Shown here: positions 21,190-30,323 of the stretch, piece by piece | Position numbering within the stretch: position 1 is the stretch's first letter | Layout: every line of letters starts with the position of its first letter | Origin: an uncultured beta proteobacterium | GTDB taxonomy: Bacteria; Pseudomonadota; Gammaproteobacteria; Burkholderiales; Burkholderiaceae | Reading direction: 5' to 3' | Length of the DNA: 33,585 nt | Assembly: GCA_903846025.1 (NCBI GenBank) | Contig: CAIMZP010000007.1 | Span: 1 to 33,585 of the forward strand | Made by a program: the position numbers and the translations under genes | The notes under the pieces: generated by a model | What the model saw: the letters and a program-made list of their open reading frames with translations, nothing else | Databases searched by the model: none | What the model was told of the DNA's origin: nothing

Positions 21190-22536
21190 TTGAGCGAGCC
21201 ACAACCTAGCCCAGTTTCACTGAAAGAAGCATTAAAGTTTTGGGCCAAGCTAGGTTTTATTAGTTTTGGTGGTCCTGCTGGCCAAATTTCAGTTCTGCAC
21301 CAAGAGTTAGTTGAAAAGCGTCGCTGGATTTCGGAGAGGCGCTTTTTGCACGCACTGAACTATTGCATGTTGCTACCAGGCCCTGAAGCCCAACAGTTAG
21401 TGACCTATATTGGCTGGTTGATGCACCGAAGTTGGGGTGGCATTCTTGCGGGCACCCTTTTTGTTCTGCCATCACTGTTCATTTTGATCGCTTTATCATG
21501 GGTCTACCTTACCTTTGGGCATGTACCTTGGATTGCGGCAATCTTTTTTGGCATCAAGCCTGCAGTCACCGCCATTGTTCTGCATGCGGCAGTTCGCATT
21601 GGCAAGCGCACGCTACATAATCAGCCCTTGCGCTGGATTGCAATTGGCTCGTTTTTGGCAATTTTTGTCCTCAATCTGGCTTTTCCTTTAATTGTTTTAG
21701 TGGCGGCGACCGTTGGCATTTGGGGCGGTAAACGCTATCCACAATATTTTCAACAAGCTGGGGCATCTGGCAAAAATGAGGCGAAGTCTTACGGTCCTGC
21801 ACTTATTGACGATCAAACGCCTAGCCCTGAGCATACTCAGTTCAAGTTGCATAAAACCCTAATGCATACAACGGTTGCCCTAGTTCTTTGGATTACGCCC
21901 ATTGCTGCCTTGATATTGGTCTTTGGGTGGCATACCCTCTACCCAGAAATTGCTTGGTTTTTTACCAAGGCCTCATTCCTGACTTTTGGTGGTGCTTATG
22001 CGGTATTGCCCTATGTTTATCAAGGGGCAGTAGATCAATTTCACTGGCTCAGTGCTGGACAAATGATGGATGGGCTTGCCTTAGGTGAGACTACACCTGG
22101 ACCACTCATTATGGTCGTAGCTTTTGTTGGTTATCTTGCAGGGCACATTCAGCATCTTATTGGCTATAGCAACCCATTTTGGTTTGGGGTGCTTGGGGCC
22201 TGCATAGCAACCTGGTTTACTTTTCTACCTTCATTCTTTTTCATTTTAGTTGGCGGCCCCCTCATTGAGTCGACGCATGGCAAGTTGAGCTTTACTGCAC
22301 CCTTGACTGCGATTAGTGCGGCAGTAGTTGGCGTCATCGCCAATCTTGGCCTATTTTTCGCTTATAACGTCTTCTTGCCTCATGGCTTAGGTGGATCGAT
22401 CTCTTGGATTTCTATCGTCATTAGCCTACTTGCAGGTCTAGCCCTGTTTAAGTTTCAAAAGGGCATTCTCCCGGTTTTAGCGGGATCCGCTCTAGCTGGT
22501 CTCCTATCGTATTTAGTAGGTAGTTTATTGATCTAA
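21190..22536 (+). CDS. chrA: Chromate efflux transporter (ChrA/CHR family), TTG start
   Basis: 448 aa with two CHR-type repeats: FISFGGPAGQISVLHQELVEKRRW...LLPGPEAQQLVTYIGW and FLTFGGAYAVLPYVYQGAV...GLALGETTPGPLIMVVAFVGY. Confidence 0.93.
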   Translation: MSEPQPSPVSLKEALKFWAKLGFISFGGPAGQISVLHQELVEKRRWISERRFLHALNYCMLLPGPEAQQLVTYIGWLMHRSWGGILAGTLFVLPSLFILIALSWVYLTFGHVPWIAAIFFGIKPAVTAIVLHAAVRIGKRTLHNQPLRWIAIGSFLAIFVLNLAFPLIVLVAATVGIWGGKRYPQYFQQAGASGKNEAKSYGPALIDDQTPSPEHTQFKLHKTLMHTTVALVLWITPIAALILVFGWHTLYPEIAWFFTKASFLTFGGAYAVLPYVYQGAVDQFHWLSAGQMMDGLALGETTPGPLIMVVAFVGYLAGHIQHLIGYSNPFWFGVLGACIATWFTFLPSFFFILVGGPLIESTHGKLSFTAPLTAISAAVVGVIANLGLFFAYNVFLPHGLGGSISWISIVISLLAGLALFKFQKGILPVLAGSALAGLLSYLVGSLLI

Positions 22537-22576
22537 TAGATCGGCGTTTTTTACTGAAATTGGCATAATGGGGCTT

Positions 22577-23452
22577 ATGCGAATTGAACCTCAAACTATT
22601 TCCCATCTCCAGGAATGGGCTGGGAAAACAGAGTCTACTAAAGACACTGTCACAGTCGCTCCCGTGCGCGCACTCTCAGCAACCTTAGATCATCTGGATC
22701 CCGACCCCATTAAGGGAGATTTTTTGCCAGAACTTTGGCATTGGCTCTACTTCTTGCCACATGCGCGTCAATCAGAAATTGGTCCAGATGGGCATCCTAA
22801 GCGAGGTGGATTTATGCCACCAGTCCCCTTGCCACGTAGGATGTGGGCTGGAAGTCGCCTTCAATGGCTTGCCCCATTAACCGTAGGCGAAGACATTGAG
22901 CGAGTTTCCACAATCCAATCGGTTACTCATAAATCAGGCCGAAGTGGTGATCTGATTTTTGTTTTAGTTAAACATGAGATCTCCAATCAGAATGGATTGG
23001 CTTTAATTGAAGAGCATGACATTGTTTATCGCGATGTTGCGGGTGCTAACGATAAGCCGGTAGCCCCAACGCCAGCACCCACAAATGCTACATGGTCTAA
23101 AACAATTACGCCTGATGATGTTTTACTATTTCGCTACTCTGCCCTCACGTTTAACGGTCATCGAATTCACTACGATCGAAAATATGTGACAGAGGTGGAG
23201 GGCTACCCAGGTTTAATTGTTCACGGCCCTTTGATTGCTACCTTATTAGTAGATTTAGTGCGTCAAAGCATTCCCGCTTGTAAATTAAAGCGTTTTGAAT
23301 TTCGCGCCATTCGCCCCGCCTTTGATATTCATCCACTGAAGGTCTGTGCAAAACCCGATCTTGAAAATGATCCCTCCGGAAAAACGATTTTGATTTGGGC
23401 GCAAGATCATGAAGGCTGGTTAACCATGCAAGCTACTGCTGTATTAGCCTAG
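22577..23452 (+). CDS. FAS1-like/MaoC-type dehydratase, similar to mesaconyl-C4-CoA (3-methylfumaryl-CoA) hydratase
   Basis: ORF from 22568; the second ATG at 22577 is equally plausible. HWLYFLPHARQSEIGPDGHPKRGGFMPPVPLPRRMWAGSRLQW and hot-dog segment FRYSALTFNGHRIHYDRKYVTEVEGYPGLIVHGPLIATLL. Confidence 0.85.
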   Translation: MRIEPQTISHLQEWAGKTESTKDTVTVAPVRALSATLDHLDPDPIKGDFLPELWHWLYFLPHARQSEIGPDGHPKRGGFMPPVPLPRRMWAGSRLQWLAPLTVGEDIERVSTIQSVTHKSGRSGDLIFVLVKHEISNQNGLALIEEHDIVYRDVAGANDKPVAPTPAPTNATWSKTITPDDVLLFRYSALTFNGHRIHYDRKYVTEVEGYPGLIVHGPLIATLLVDLVRQSIPACKLKRFEFRAIRPAFDIHPLKVCAKPDLENDPSGKTILIWAQDHEGWLTMQATAVLA

Positions 23453-23453
23453 T

Positions 23454-24824
23454 ATGCCCACACCCCATTTATCCCAAAAATTAGCCAGCTTTGCCGCGCA
23501 ACTACAAATTAGTGATGTGCCGCAAAAGGTAATTCATCGCGCAGAAGATTTATTGGTGGATTGGTTTGGTTCCGCCATCGCTGGTAAAGGATCCCGTCCT
23601 GTAGAAATCATTACTCACTTTGCACAGCAGATGGGCGGCTTCTCTCATTCGCATGCGGGTCCTTCTGAGCTACTAATGAGTCGCACCAGTTCCAGCCCTT
23701 TTTTGGCTGCGCTAGGCAATGCCGCTGCCTCCCATGTCGCCGAACAAGATGATGTTCACAATGGCTCCGTATTTCATCCAGCTACCGTTGTTTTTCCTGC
23801 AGCGCTAGCGACGGCTCAAGCTATTGGCGCCTCTGGTGAAGAGCTACTCACCGCAGCTATTGCAGGCTACGAAGTCGGCATTCGCGTTGGAGAATTCTTA
23901 GGCCGCTCGCATTACAGAACATTTCATACAACTGGAACTGCAGGCACACTTGCGGCGGCAGCTGCAGTAGGTCACCTATTAAAGCTAAACCCCGAGCAAA
24001 TGTTGCATGCCTTTGGTTCAGCAGGGACCCAATCAGCCGGTCTTTGGGAATTTTTACGTGACGGGGCTGATTCCAAACAATTGCACACTGCACATGCATC
24101 TGCTGCTGGCTTAATGTCTGCCTACTTGGCCCAGTCTGGATTTACCGGTGCGCGACATATCTTGGAAGGCAAGCAAGGGTTGGCTGCTGGTATGTCAACG
24201 GATGCGGATCTGAGCAAGCTCACTGACAACTTGGGGGTTCGCTGGGCTATTGCTGAAACCAGCTTTAAATTCCATGCCTCTTGTAGGCATACTCACCCTG
24301 CTGCAGATGCGCTATTGCAGGTCATGCTATCGCACAACCTTGCGCCTAGCGACATCAGTAAAGTGGAAACTTTAGTGCACCAAGGGGCCATTGATGTTTT
24401 GGGTCCGATAACAAACCCGATTACCGTCCATCAATCAAAGTTTTCGATGGGAACTGTTTTGGCTTTAATTGCCCATTATCAATTTGCAGGCCTGCAAGAA
24501 TTTTCAGAGCACTTTCATGATGAAGCGATTTGTAATTTTCGTGATCGGGTCATCATGATTTTAGATCCTGAAGTCGATAGCGCCTATCCGCAACGATGGA
24601 TCGGTAAAGTTAAAGTGTATTTACACGACGGTTCCATTTTAGAGGGGCGAGTAAATGAACCCAAAGGGGATCCGGGCAATACTTTAAGTCGTACAGAAAT
24701 TACCGATAAAGCTCTGCGTCTTGCCGCTTTTAGTGGTGGCGCATCACCCAGCGAAATGAATACAGTGCTTAAGCTCTTGTGGAATATTCGTAAACAGCCC
24801 AAGATAGGCTTCTTGCTGACCTAG
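23454..24824 (+). CDS. MmgE/PrpD family protein (2-methylcitrate dehydratase / cis-aconitate decarboxylase-like)
   Basis: 456 aa; DWFGSAIAGKGSRP, AEQDDVHNGSVFHPATVVFPAALA, GTAGTLAAAAAVGHLLKL, SFKFHASCRHTHPAADALL. Confidence 0.92.
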   Translation: MPTPHLSQKLASFAAQLQISDVPQKVIHRAEDLLVDWFGSAIAGKGSRPVEIITHFAQQMGGFSHSHAGPSELLMSRTSSSPFLAALGNAAASHVAEQDDVHNGSVFHPATVVFPAALATAQAIGASGEELLTAAIAGYEVGIRVGEFLGRSHYRTFHTTGTAGTLAAAAAVGHLLKLNPEQMLHAFGSAGTQSAGLWEFLRDGADSKQLHTAHASAAGLMSAYLAQSGFTGARHILEGKQGLAAGMSTDADLSKLTDNLGVRWAIAETSFKFHASCRHTHPAADALLQVMLSHNLAPSDISKVETLVHQGAIDVLGPITNPITVHQSKFSMGTVLALIAHYQFAGLQEFSEHFHDEAICNFRDRVIMILDPEVDSAYPQRWIGKVKVYLHDGSILEGRVNEPKGDPGNTLSRTEITDKALRLAAFSGGASPSEMNTVLKLLWNIRKQPKIGFLLT

Positions 24825-24864
24825 CTTATCTTATCTATTATTCATCAACCCCCACCCTCTTTTT

Positions 24865-25710
24865 ATGAATCCACTTGATACCCCTCTTGGCTTTAGCTGT
24901 AACTTTTTATTTGTACCTGGCACACGTCCTGAACGCTTTTTGAAAGCCTTAAATAGTGGAGCAGATGCAGTAGTTTTGGATTTGGAGGACGCCGTCGCCG
25001 ATGGCGATAAGGAGAAAGCCCGTGACTCGATTCGAGCAGCATGGCCTACCTTTTCAACAGAAGAAAAAAAACGTTTAGTGATTCGATCCAATTCACCGGG
25101 CAGCCGTTACTACGCTGCCGATCTGATTTTGGCTCAAGAGTTACATATTGCCTGTTTACTAATTCCAAAAAGTGAATCACTTGATCAAATTAATGGTGCG
25201 GCACTAATACTACCCAATACCGCAATTATTCCGATGATTGAAACCGCTATCGGCCTTGATCACCTCAACGATATTGCCAATTCGCAACAAGTATTACGTC
25301 TAGCCTTAGGTAATCTCGATCTTCAGGCAGATCTGGGAATGGTTTGCGATATACAAGAATCCGAATTACAAATGGCTCGCTATCAAATTGTCTTGGCTTC
25401 ACGAGTTGCAAAGATTTCTCCTCCAATAGATGGGGTTACTCCATCCACAGATGATATTGAGCGCATTACTAGTGATGCTCAGCGGGCTAGACGAATGGGT
25501 TTTGGTGGCAAGCTTTGCATCCATCCAAAACAAATCCCTTTGGTCAAAATGGCTTTTATGCCCACCACCGAAGAGATTGCGTGGGCCAACAGAGTGATTG
25601 AGGCAGACCAATCATCCAAAGGTGGCGCCGTACAATTAGATGGCCGCATGATCGATCGCCCCGTCGTCCTTCTCGCGCGAAGAATTTTGGCGATTAGTGG
25701 TAAACACTAG
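24865..25710 (+). CDS. HpcH/HpaI aldolase / CitE-like CoA ester lyase (citramalyl-CoA or malyl-CoA lyase-like)
   Basis: 281 aa; CNFLFVPGTRPERFLKALNSGADAVVLDLEDAVADGDKEKAR, IPMIETAIGL, GFGGKLCIHPKQIP. Confidence 0.92.
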   Translation: MNPLDTPLGFSCNFLFVPGTRPERFLKALNSGADAVVLDLEDAVADGDKEKARDSIRAAWPTFSTEEKKRLVIRSNSPGSRYYAADLILAQELHIACLLIPKSESLDQINGAALILPNTAIIPMIETAIGLDHLNDIANSQQVLRLALGNLDLQADLGMVCDIQESELQMARYQIVLASRVAKISPPIDGVTPSTDDIERITSDAQRARRMGFGGKLCIHPKQIPLVKMAFMPTTEEIAWANRVIEADQSSKGGAVQLDGRMIDRPVVLLARRILAISGKH

Positions 25711-25764
25711 CAAAGATTTTTCTTAAGGCTGGCAAAATTAGCAAGCATAAAAAAGGAGATATTT

Positions 25765-26757
25765 ATGAAAATTAAAAGAAATTGGCTCATACCAATCGTA
25801 GCAATTGTTAGCGTTCAGTGTTTGTTTGCCAGTAGCATTGCCTTAGCCCAAAAAGATTGGCCAACACGGTCTATTTCACTAGTAGTTCCCTTTGCGGCCG
25901 GCGGCCCAACTGACACTATTGCGCGCCTGATCGCTGTACCTATGGGCCAAGCTTTGGGGCAAACAGTGATAGTAGATAACGTCCCAGGTGCAGGTGGCAC
26001 AATTGCCTCCACTAAAGTGGCTCGAGCTACTCCCGATGGTTACACCATCTACATTCATCATATGGGTATGGCGACAGCCAATGCACTGTATGACAAGCTA
26101 CCCTACGATCCATTGACGAGCTTTGAATACATTGGCCAAGTAGCAGATGTGCCCATGGTATTGCTCGGTAAAAAAGATTTGCCAGCCAATAACTTTAAGG
26201 AACTTGAGGCCTACATCAAGGCAAATGGCTCGAAGGTAACCATGGCTAACGCAGGTCCAGGGGCTGTTTCTCAGTTATGTGGACTGCTCTTTCAAAGTCG
26301 CTTAGGAATCAAGCTCACCAACATTCCCTACAAAGGAACTGGTCCCGCATTAACAGATTTGTTAGGCGGTCAGGTTGATCTTTTATGCGATCAAACTACC
26401 CAAACGATTCCTTATATTAAGGATGGTCGCGTCAAGGTATTTGGTACCACCACCATGAAGCGTTTACCAGCCATTCCCAATGTACCCACTCTGAATGAAC
26501 AAGGTCTCAAAGGTTTTGAAGTCAAGGTATGGCACGGAGTGTATGCTCCAAAAGGTACGCCACAACCAGTCTTAGATAAACTCAATGCCGCCCTCAAGAA
26601 GGCATTGAACTCACCTGATGTGAGAAAGCGCTTAGAAGATGCCAACATTGATATTGTGCCGATGGAAAAAGTATCCGCTCAAGGCCTCAAATCACACCTA
26701 GAAAGTGAAATCAATATTTGGGGTCCAGTGATTCGTAAGTCGAATATTTCGGACTAA
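25765..26757 (+). CDS. Tripartite tricarboxylate transporter (Bug/TctC family) substrate-binding protein
   Basis: 330 aa; signal peptide then WPTRSISLVVPFAAGGPTDTIARLIAVPMGQALGQTVIVDNVPGAGGTIASTKVARATPDGYT; SD AAGGAG upstream. Confidence 0.95.
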   Translation: MKIKRNWLIPIVAIVSVQCLFASSIALAQKDWPTRSISLVVPFAAGGPTDTIARLIAVPMGQALGQTVIVDNVPGAGGTIASTKVARATPDGYTIYIHHMGMATANALYDKLPYDPLTSFEYIGQVADVPMVLLGKKDLPANNFKELEAYIKANGSKVTMANAGPGAVSQLCGLLFQSRLGIKLTNIPYKGTGPALTDLLGGQVDLLCDQTTQTIPYIKDGRVKVFGTTTMKRLPAIPNVPTLNEQGLKGFEVKVWHGVYAPKGTPQPVLDKLNAALKKALNSPDVRKRLEDANIDIVPMEKVSAQGLKSHLESEINIWGPVIRKSNISD

Positions 26758-26775
26758 TTAAGCATTAATGATCAT

Positions 26776-26820
26776 TAAAAAGCCAGCTAAATGGACTAAC
26801 CCCCAAAAGCTGGCTTTTTA
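26776..26820 (+). terminator. Intrinsic terminator after the Bug gene
   Basis: taaaaagccagct ... agctggcttttta: 13-nt perfect inverted arms with T run, just downstream of the stop at 26757; may also terminate the opposing transcript. Confidence 0.9.
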
Positions 26821-26867
26821 GTTTCCTCACGAATCAATAAAGCATTCTAAGGGTTGCTTTCTGTAAA

Positions 26868-27245
26868 TTATTTACAGGGATATTGCTGCGCAAGGAAGCG
26901 GATTAATGTTTTAGCTGCACGCTCTTGATTAAATTGTGGATGAATTTGGTTCCATAATAAAAACTGCTCGAGTATCGCTTCGCGAGTACCGCTCTGCTCT
27001 GGAAAGCAAATGCTGGGTTTTGTATTGAGATTTTTATTTGCTAAATACGATTGGTATACGCCTTCACCAAATCCAAAGCAAAAGTTTTGCGCATCAATAT
27101 CGTTAGTATTTTTACAAAGCGACACCAAAGCAGCTGTAGATGCATCGCTAGTGTTGAGCACTGTTTGTGCAAATGCACTTTGCAACGATGCAATCGCAAT
27201 AACAACAAGTAATATCACTCTCAAGGTATTTTTAAATATAGTCAT
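26868..27245 (-). CDS. Rap1a/Tai-like domain secreted protein
   Basis: 125 aa; signal peptide ending ...SAFA, four Cys in the spacing C..FCFGFGEGVYQSYL..ICFPE..LARFLAQQYPCK-like pattern typical of Rap1a/Tai proteins. Confidence 0.6.
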   Translation of the reverse strand: MTIFKNTLRVILLVVIAIASLQSAFAQTVLNTSDASTAALVSLCKNTNDIDAQNFCFGFGEGVYQSYLANKNLNTKPSICFPEQSGTREAILEQFLLWNQIHPQFNQERAAKTLIRFLAQQYPCK

Positions 27246-27267
27246 AGCTCTATTTTCTTAATATGAA

Positions 27268-28410
27268 TTAACGTCTAAATCCGCCCATACGACCACCGCC
27301 GAATCCTGCGCGACCGCCAAAACGATCTTGATTGGAATCAAAGCGCGCTTGATCTCTGAGGACATTTTCTTGCGCCGCTTCACGGTAGGCGCTGGGATTA
27401 GACCTATCCTCCTGAGCATCATTACGCGACTCTTGATTTAATCGATCCACCTGAGTGCGCTCTTGGGGCGTAGCATTTTTCTGAAAATCACTATCTGCAC
27501 GCTGGCTCGCAGATCTGGCCACCTGCTTATCTTGAGGGGTAGCGTTATTTTTCCAGTCATTCATGAGTCGCTGCTGGTTTTGAATGCTACTTGGCCCAAT
27601 GATGCCTCGCGTAGATCTGCCAGCCGAACCGGTATTGTTTACATTGATGGTCCCAGATGACCAGCTAGGAGTTGCCCAAAAAGCATCGCCTACCGCTAAG
27701 CCCATGCCAAAGGTCATGGCGCCCCAAGCTGGGTTATATGCAGGATATGGCGGATAGGCTGGGTAAGGCCAAGATCCATAAACTATCGTAGGGTTATATG
27801 CTGGCACATACACAATTTGGGTATTAGGAGGGTCGATGATGACATTGGAGTCAATCCCTGTGGTGACTGTCATTTGCGCATTCGATTTAAGGGTGCCTGC
27901 TTGCACAGCACGTTTACGAAGTGTCTGTACTGCCTTCATCGTATCAGCAGGCTGCAGCTTATAAGCATTACCTAAATTTTGCGTCCACTGTAATTGATTA
28001 CCCATCATCCCAAGAGATTGTGGAAAAGAAATGAGTGATTTAACGCTATCGTTCCAGGATTGCGCCTTTAAAGCATTTTGAAGTTGCGCTTCTTTTAAGT
28101 TAGCATTACTTCGCTGCCAGTTATATGCCTCAGCCACCTCTAAAGGATAGGTTGAGGCCAATAACATCAAAGAAAGCAAAGGGTCTGGATAGAGGGCAAT
28201 TGGAGAAACTAGAGACTCTAGTTGCGCTGTATTCATTAACAGTGGCGCAACCCCATAGCTTGAGTTTGAATCATTGCTTTGAGAAGATGTGTCGAACTGG
28301 TTGGAGGAATTTGAGCTTCCCGCGCAGCCATTAATGAAAGCAATCATCGATACCATCGCAATAAGACGTACTGAATTTTGCTTATAGTTAAATTGCTTTA
28401 CTGATTTCAT
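27268..28410 (-). CDS. DUF3300-containing lipoprotein with a Gly/Arg-rich C-terminus
   Basis: ATG at 28410 follows an SD-like TTGAGG (the ORF track starts at an upstream TTG). Lipobox-like INGC. DUF3300-like LESLVSPIALYPDPLLSLMLLASTYPLEVAEAYNW; tail RFGGRAGFGGGRMGGFRR. Confidence 0.88.
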   Translation of the reverse strand: MKSVKQFNYKQNSVRLIAMVSMIAFINGCAGSSNSSNQFDTSSQSNDSNSSYGVAPLLMNTAQLESLVSPIALYPDPLLSLMLLASTYPLEVAEAYNWQRSNANLKEAQLQNALKAQSWNDSVKSLISFPQSLGMMGNQLQWTQNLGNAYKLQPADTMKAVQTLRKRAVQAGTLKSNAQMTVTTGIDSNVIIDPPNTQIVYVPAYNPTIVYGSWPYPAYPPYPAYNPAWGAMTFGMGLAVGDAFWATPSWSSGTINVNNTGSAGRSTRGIIGPSSIQNQQRLMNDWKNNATPQDKQVARSASQRADSDFQKNATPQERTQVDRLNQESRNDAQEDRSNPSAYREAAQENVLRDQARFDSNQDRFGGRAGFGGGRMGGFRR

Positions 28411-28446
28411 AAAAAACCTCAATAGATTTTATTATCTCTTTTTTTG

Positions 28447-29067
28447 CTAACCCGCCCTAAACAAATATCCTGACTGGGCTTTCTCACGGTGCTGGCGATA
28501 CAAATAATAAAAACTTCCAAACAAAGCCCAAAAAGCTAAAAATGGATCTATTACATAGTCCCATAAATTACGAGATTCATGCCAATGGCCAGACCACGAA
28601 ATAACAGCTAAGGCCAAAATCCAAACCCCCTTAGTCCAACCAATAAGGCCACAAATTACTGCAAAAATTAACACCGCAATTAATAAACCGATCGAACCAT
28701 AACCCCAAGCATAGGGATCAATCATTCCAAGACCTAGCGCCATTGGATAAAACCCAATAGCTATCAAGCCAATGGTGAACTTAAACCCAATGGGCGTGGC
28801 TTTACCCTTGGGTATCAAGGAGCTCCATAGCAACAATAAGCTAACGATACTGAGGTCGCCCGTAATGCCTCGGACATACCCAGCTAACGGTAACTCCATA
28901 GACATACCTAGTGGCCAAAAAAAGATGTTCCCTAGCATTAGCAGTAAGAGTACACGAACACCAAATGGGATCTCGCCTGGAATCAGTTTTTGCATCAGCC
29001 AAATGCAGATTATGGAACAGGAAATCGACATCTCAATCAGAGCAATGCTTTGCATGTAGTTATTCAT
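28447..29067 (-). CDS. Polytopic membrane protein of unknown function
   Basis: 206 aa, many hydrophobic segments; 4-bp ATGA overlap with the upstream gene supports translation. Confidence 0.8.
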   Translation of the reverse strand: MNNYMQSIALIEMSISCSIICIWLMQKLIPGEIPFGVRVLLLLMLGNIFFWPLGMSMELPLAGYVRGITGDLSIVSLLLLWSSLIPKGKATPIGFKFTIGLIAIGFYPMALGLGMIDPYAWGYGSIGLLIAVLIFAVICGLIGWTKGVWILALAVISWSGHWHESRNLWDYVIDPFLAFWALFGSFYYLYRQHREKAQSGYLFRAG

Positions 29068-30323
29068 GGTTGCGTCTCTTTGGATATTATTTTCTCTGGG
29101 GTTTTTAGTTGACTATGTACATGCTCAACCCAATCGGACCCAAAATAGACATGACGAATTTTTTTACGATCCCAGGTATATACCAAATGTACATCGCTAC
29201 CATCTGCAGTAATTAAATAGGGATATGAAAATTCCCGACGCTGTTCGTTAGGTAAGGCCTCATCATCCTCGAGCACTTGGACCACCTGCCAATCATTCAT
29301 CTGACCCTCACTCATCATCATGACTAAGCGATAGCGTCCCGTTTCAATGTTATTAAGTACCATCAGCCGCAAACCATTATTAAGTGTCAAAGCAGCTATT
29401 GCAGAATTGGGGTTGGGTATCGGGATATCCCCCGCAACTTGCCAGCTTTTTCCAGCATTGCTGGTTTGACTTACTGGAATTTGCTTTACCTGAGCGCTAC
29501 CTCTTGTTTGCCTGAAGAATGCACTCGCTTGCTGTGCATCATCTACAAAAACAACTGGCTGAATAGCGTCACGTCCAGAACTCATACGACGTTTATCAAT
29601 AACTTGGTCAACGTCAATTCTCAAGAATTCACCGAATCGACCGATCCACTCGTGATAGGCTGGCAAGCCCAGAAGACCATCAGAAAATGGTAGTGCTGGT
29701 GACTTTACTAATGTACTGAGATTTATTAACGGAGATGTAATGAGCCGTTTTGGCTGTCCCCACGTTAAGCCCTCATCATCAGAGATGATGGTAGAGATTG
29801 AGCTGCCAGCCCAACCTCCAATCGAAACTGTTACAAAAAATAACTGTAGGCGGCCATCAGCCATTCTGGTGGGAACAGGATTTCCCAACTTAGCGATATA
29901 GCGTGATAGCCCAGTCTCTGCACTCACACGATCCATTACTACTGTAGGAGCACTCCATTTAGCCGTCTGAGGATCAAATACAGCGCTATTAATAACAACA
30001 TCTTTAGCGCCTTCCCTGCTTCCTGAAAACCAAAAAGCCCGAATCCCACCATCTTTTAAAACAATCAGAGAGGCCGCATGAACAGAAGCAGCCCCCGTAT
30101 CAGGCAACCAATTTAATTGTGCTTGAGTAGCGCTTGATTTAACGGATGATCCATTCTTATAGAGTGGGATAGTTCTGGTGATTTCTGGTGATAACGCTTC
30201 GATCGATGCGGTTTTGACGGCATCAGTCAATTTAAATGGCGCCCATGCAGGCTGACTATCAATATGCAGGTAGCCTAATACTGCGGAGAGCATTAAAAAA
30301 CAGAGCGCAATCACCCGAGTCAT
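29064..30323 (-). CDS. BNR/sialidase-like (BNR_2-type) secreted protein
   Basis: 419 aa; signal-like N-terminus, HAASLIVLKDGGIRAFWFSGSREGAKDV, Asp-boxes SDDEGLTWG and (degenerate) TSNAGKSWQ. Confidence 0.87.
   Translation of the reverse strand: MTRVIALCFLMLSAVLGYLHIDSQPAWAPFKLTDAVKTASIEALSPEITRTIPLYKNGSSVKSSATQAQLNWLPDTGAASVHAASLIVLKDGGIRAFWFSGSREGAKDVVINSAVFDPQTAKWSAPTVVMDRVSAETGLSRYIAKLGNPVPTRMADGRLQLFFVTVSIGGWAGSSISTIISDDEGLTWGQPKRLITSPLINLSTLVKSPALPFSDGLLGLPAYHEWIGRFGEFLRIDVDQVIDKRRMSSGRDAIQPVVFVDDAQQASAFFRQTRGSAQVKQIPVSQTSNAGKSWQVAGDIPIPNPNSAIAALTLNNGLRLMVLNNIETGRYRLVMMMSEGQMNDWQVVQVLEDDEALPNEQRREFSYPYLITADGSDVHLVYTWDRKKIRHVYFGSDWVEHVHSQLKTPEKIISKETQP

Noticed and set aside
22530-22542. 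GATCTAATAGATC palindrome at the chrA stop codon
   Set aside because: Only 6-bp arms with 1-nt centre and no T run; likely chance and not a convincing terminator or operator.
22564-22579. CATAAT just before the hydratase ATG as a leaderless promoter
   Set aside because: No plausible -35, and the alternative ATG at 22568 lies within the hexamer; too weak to claim.
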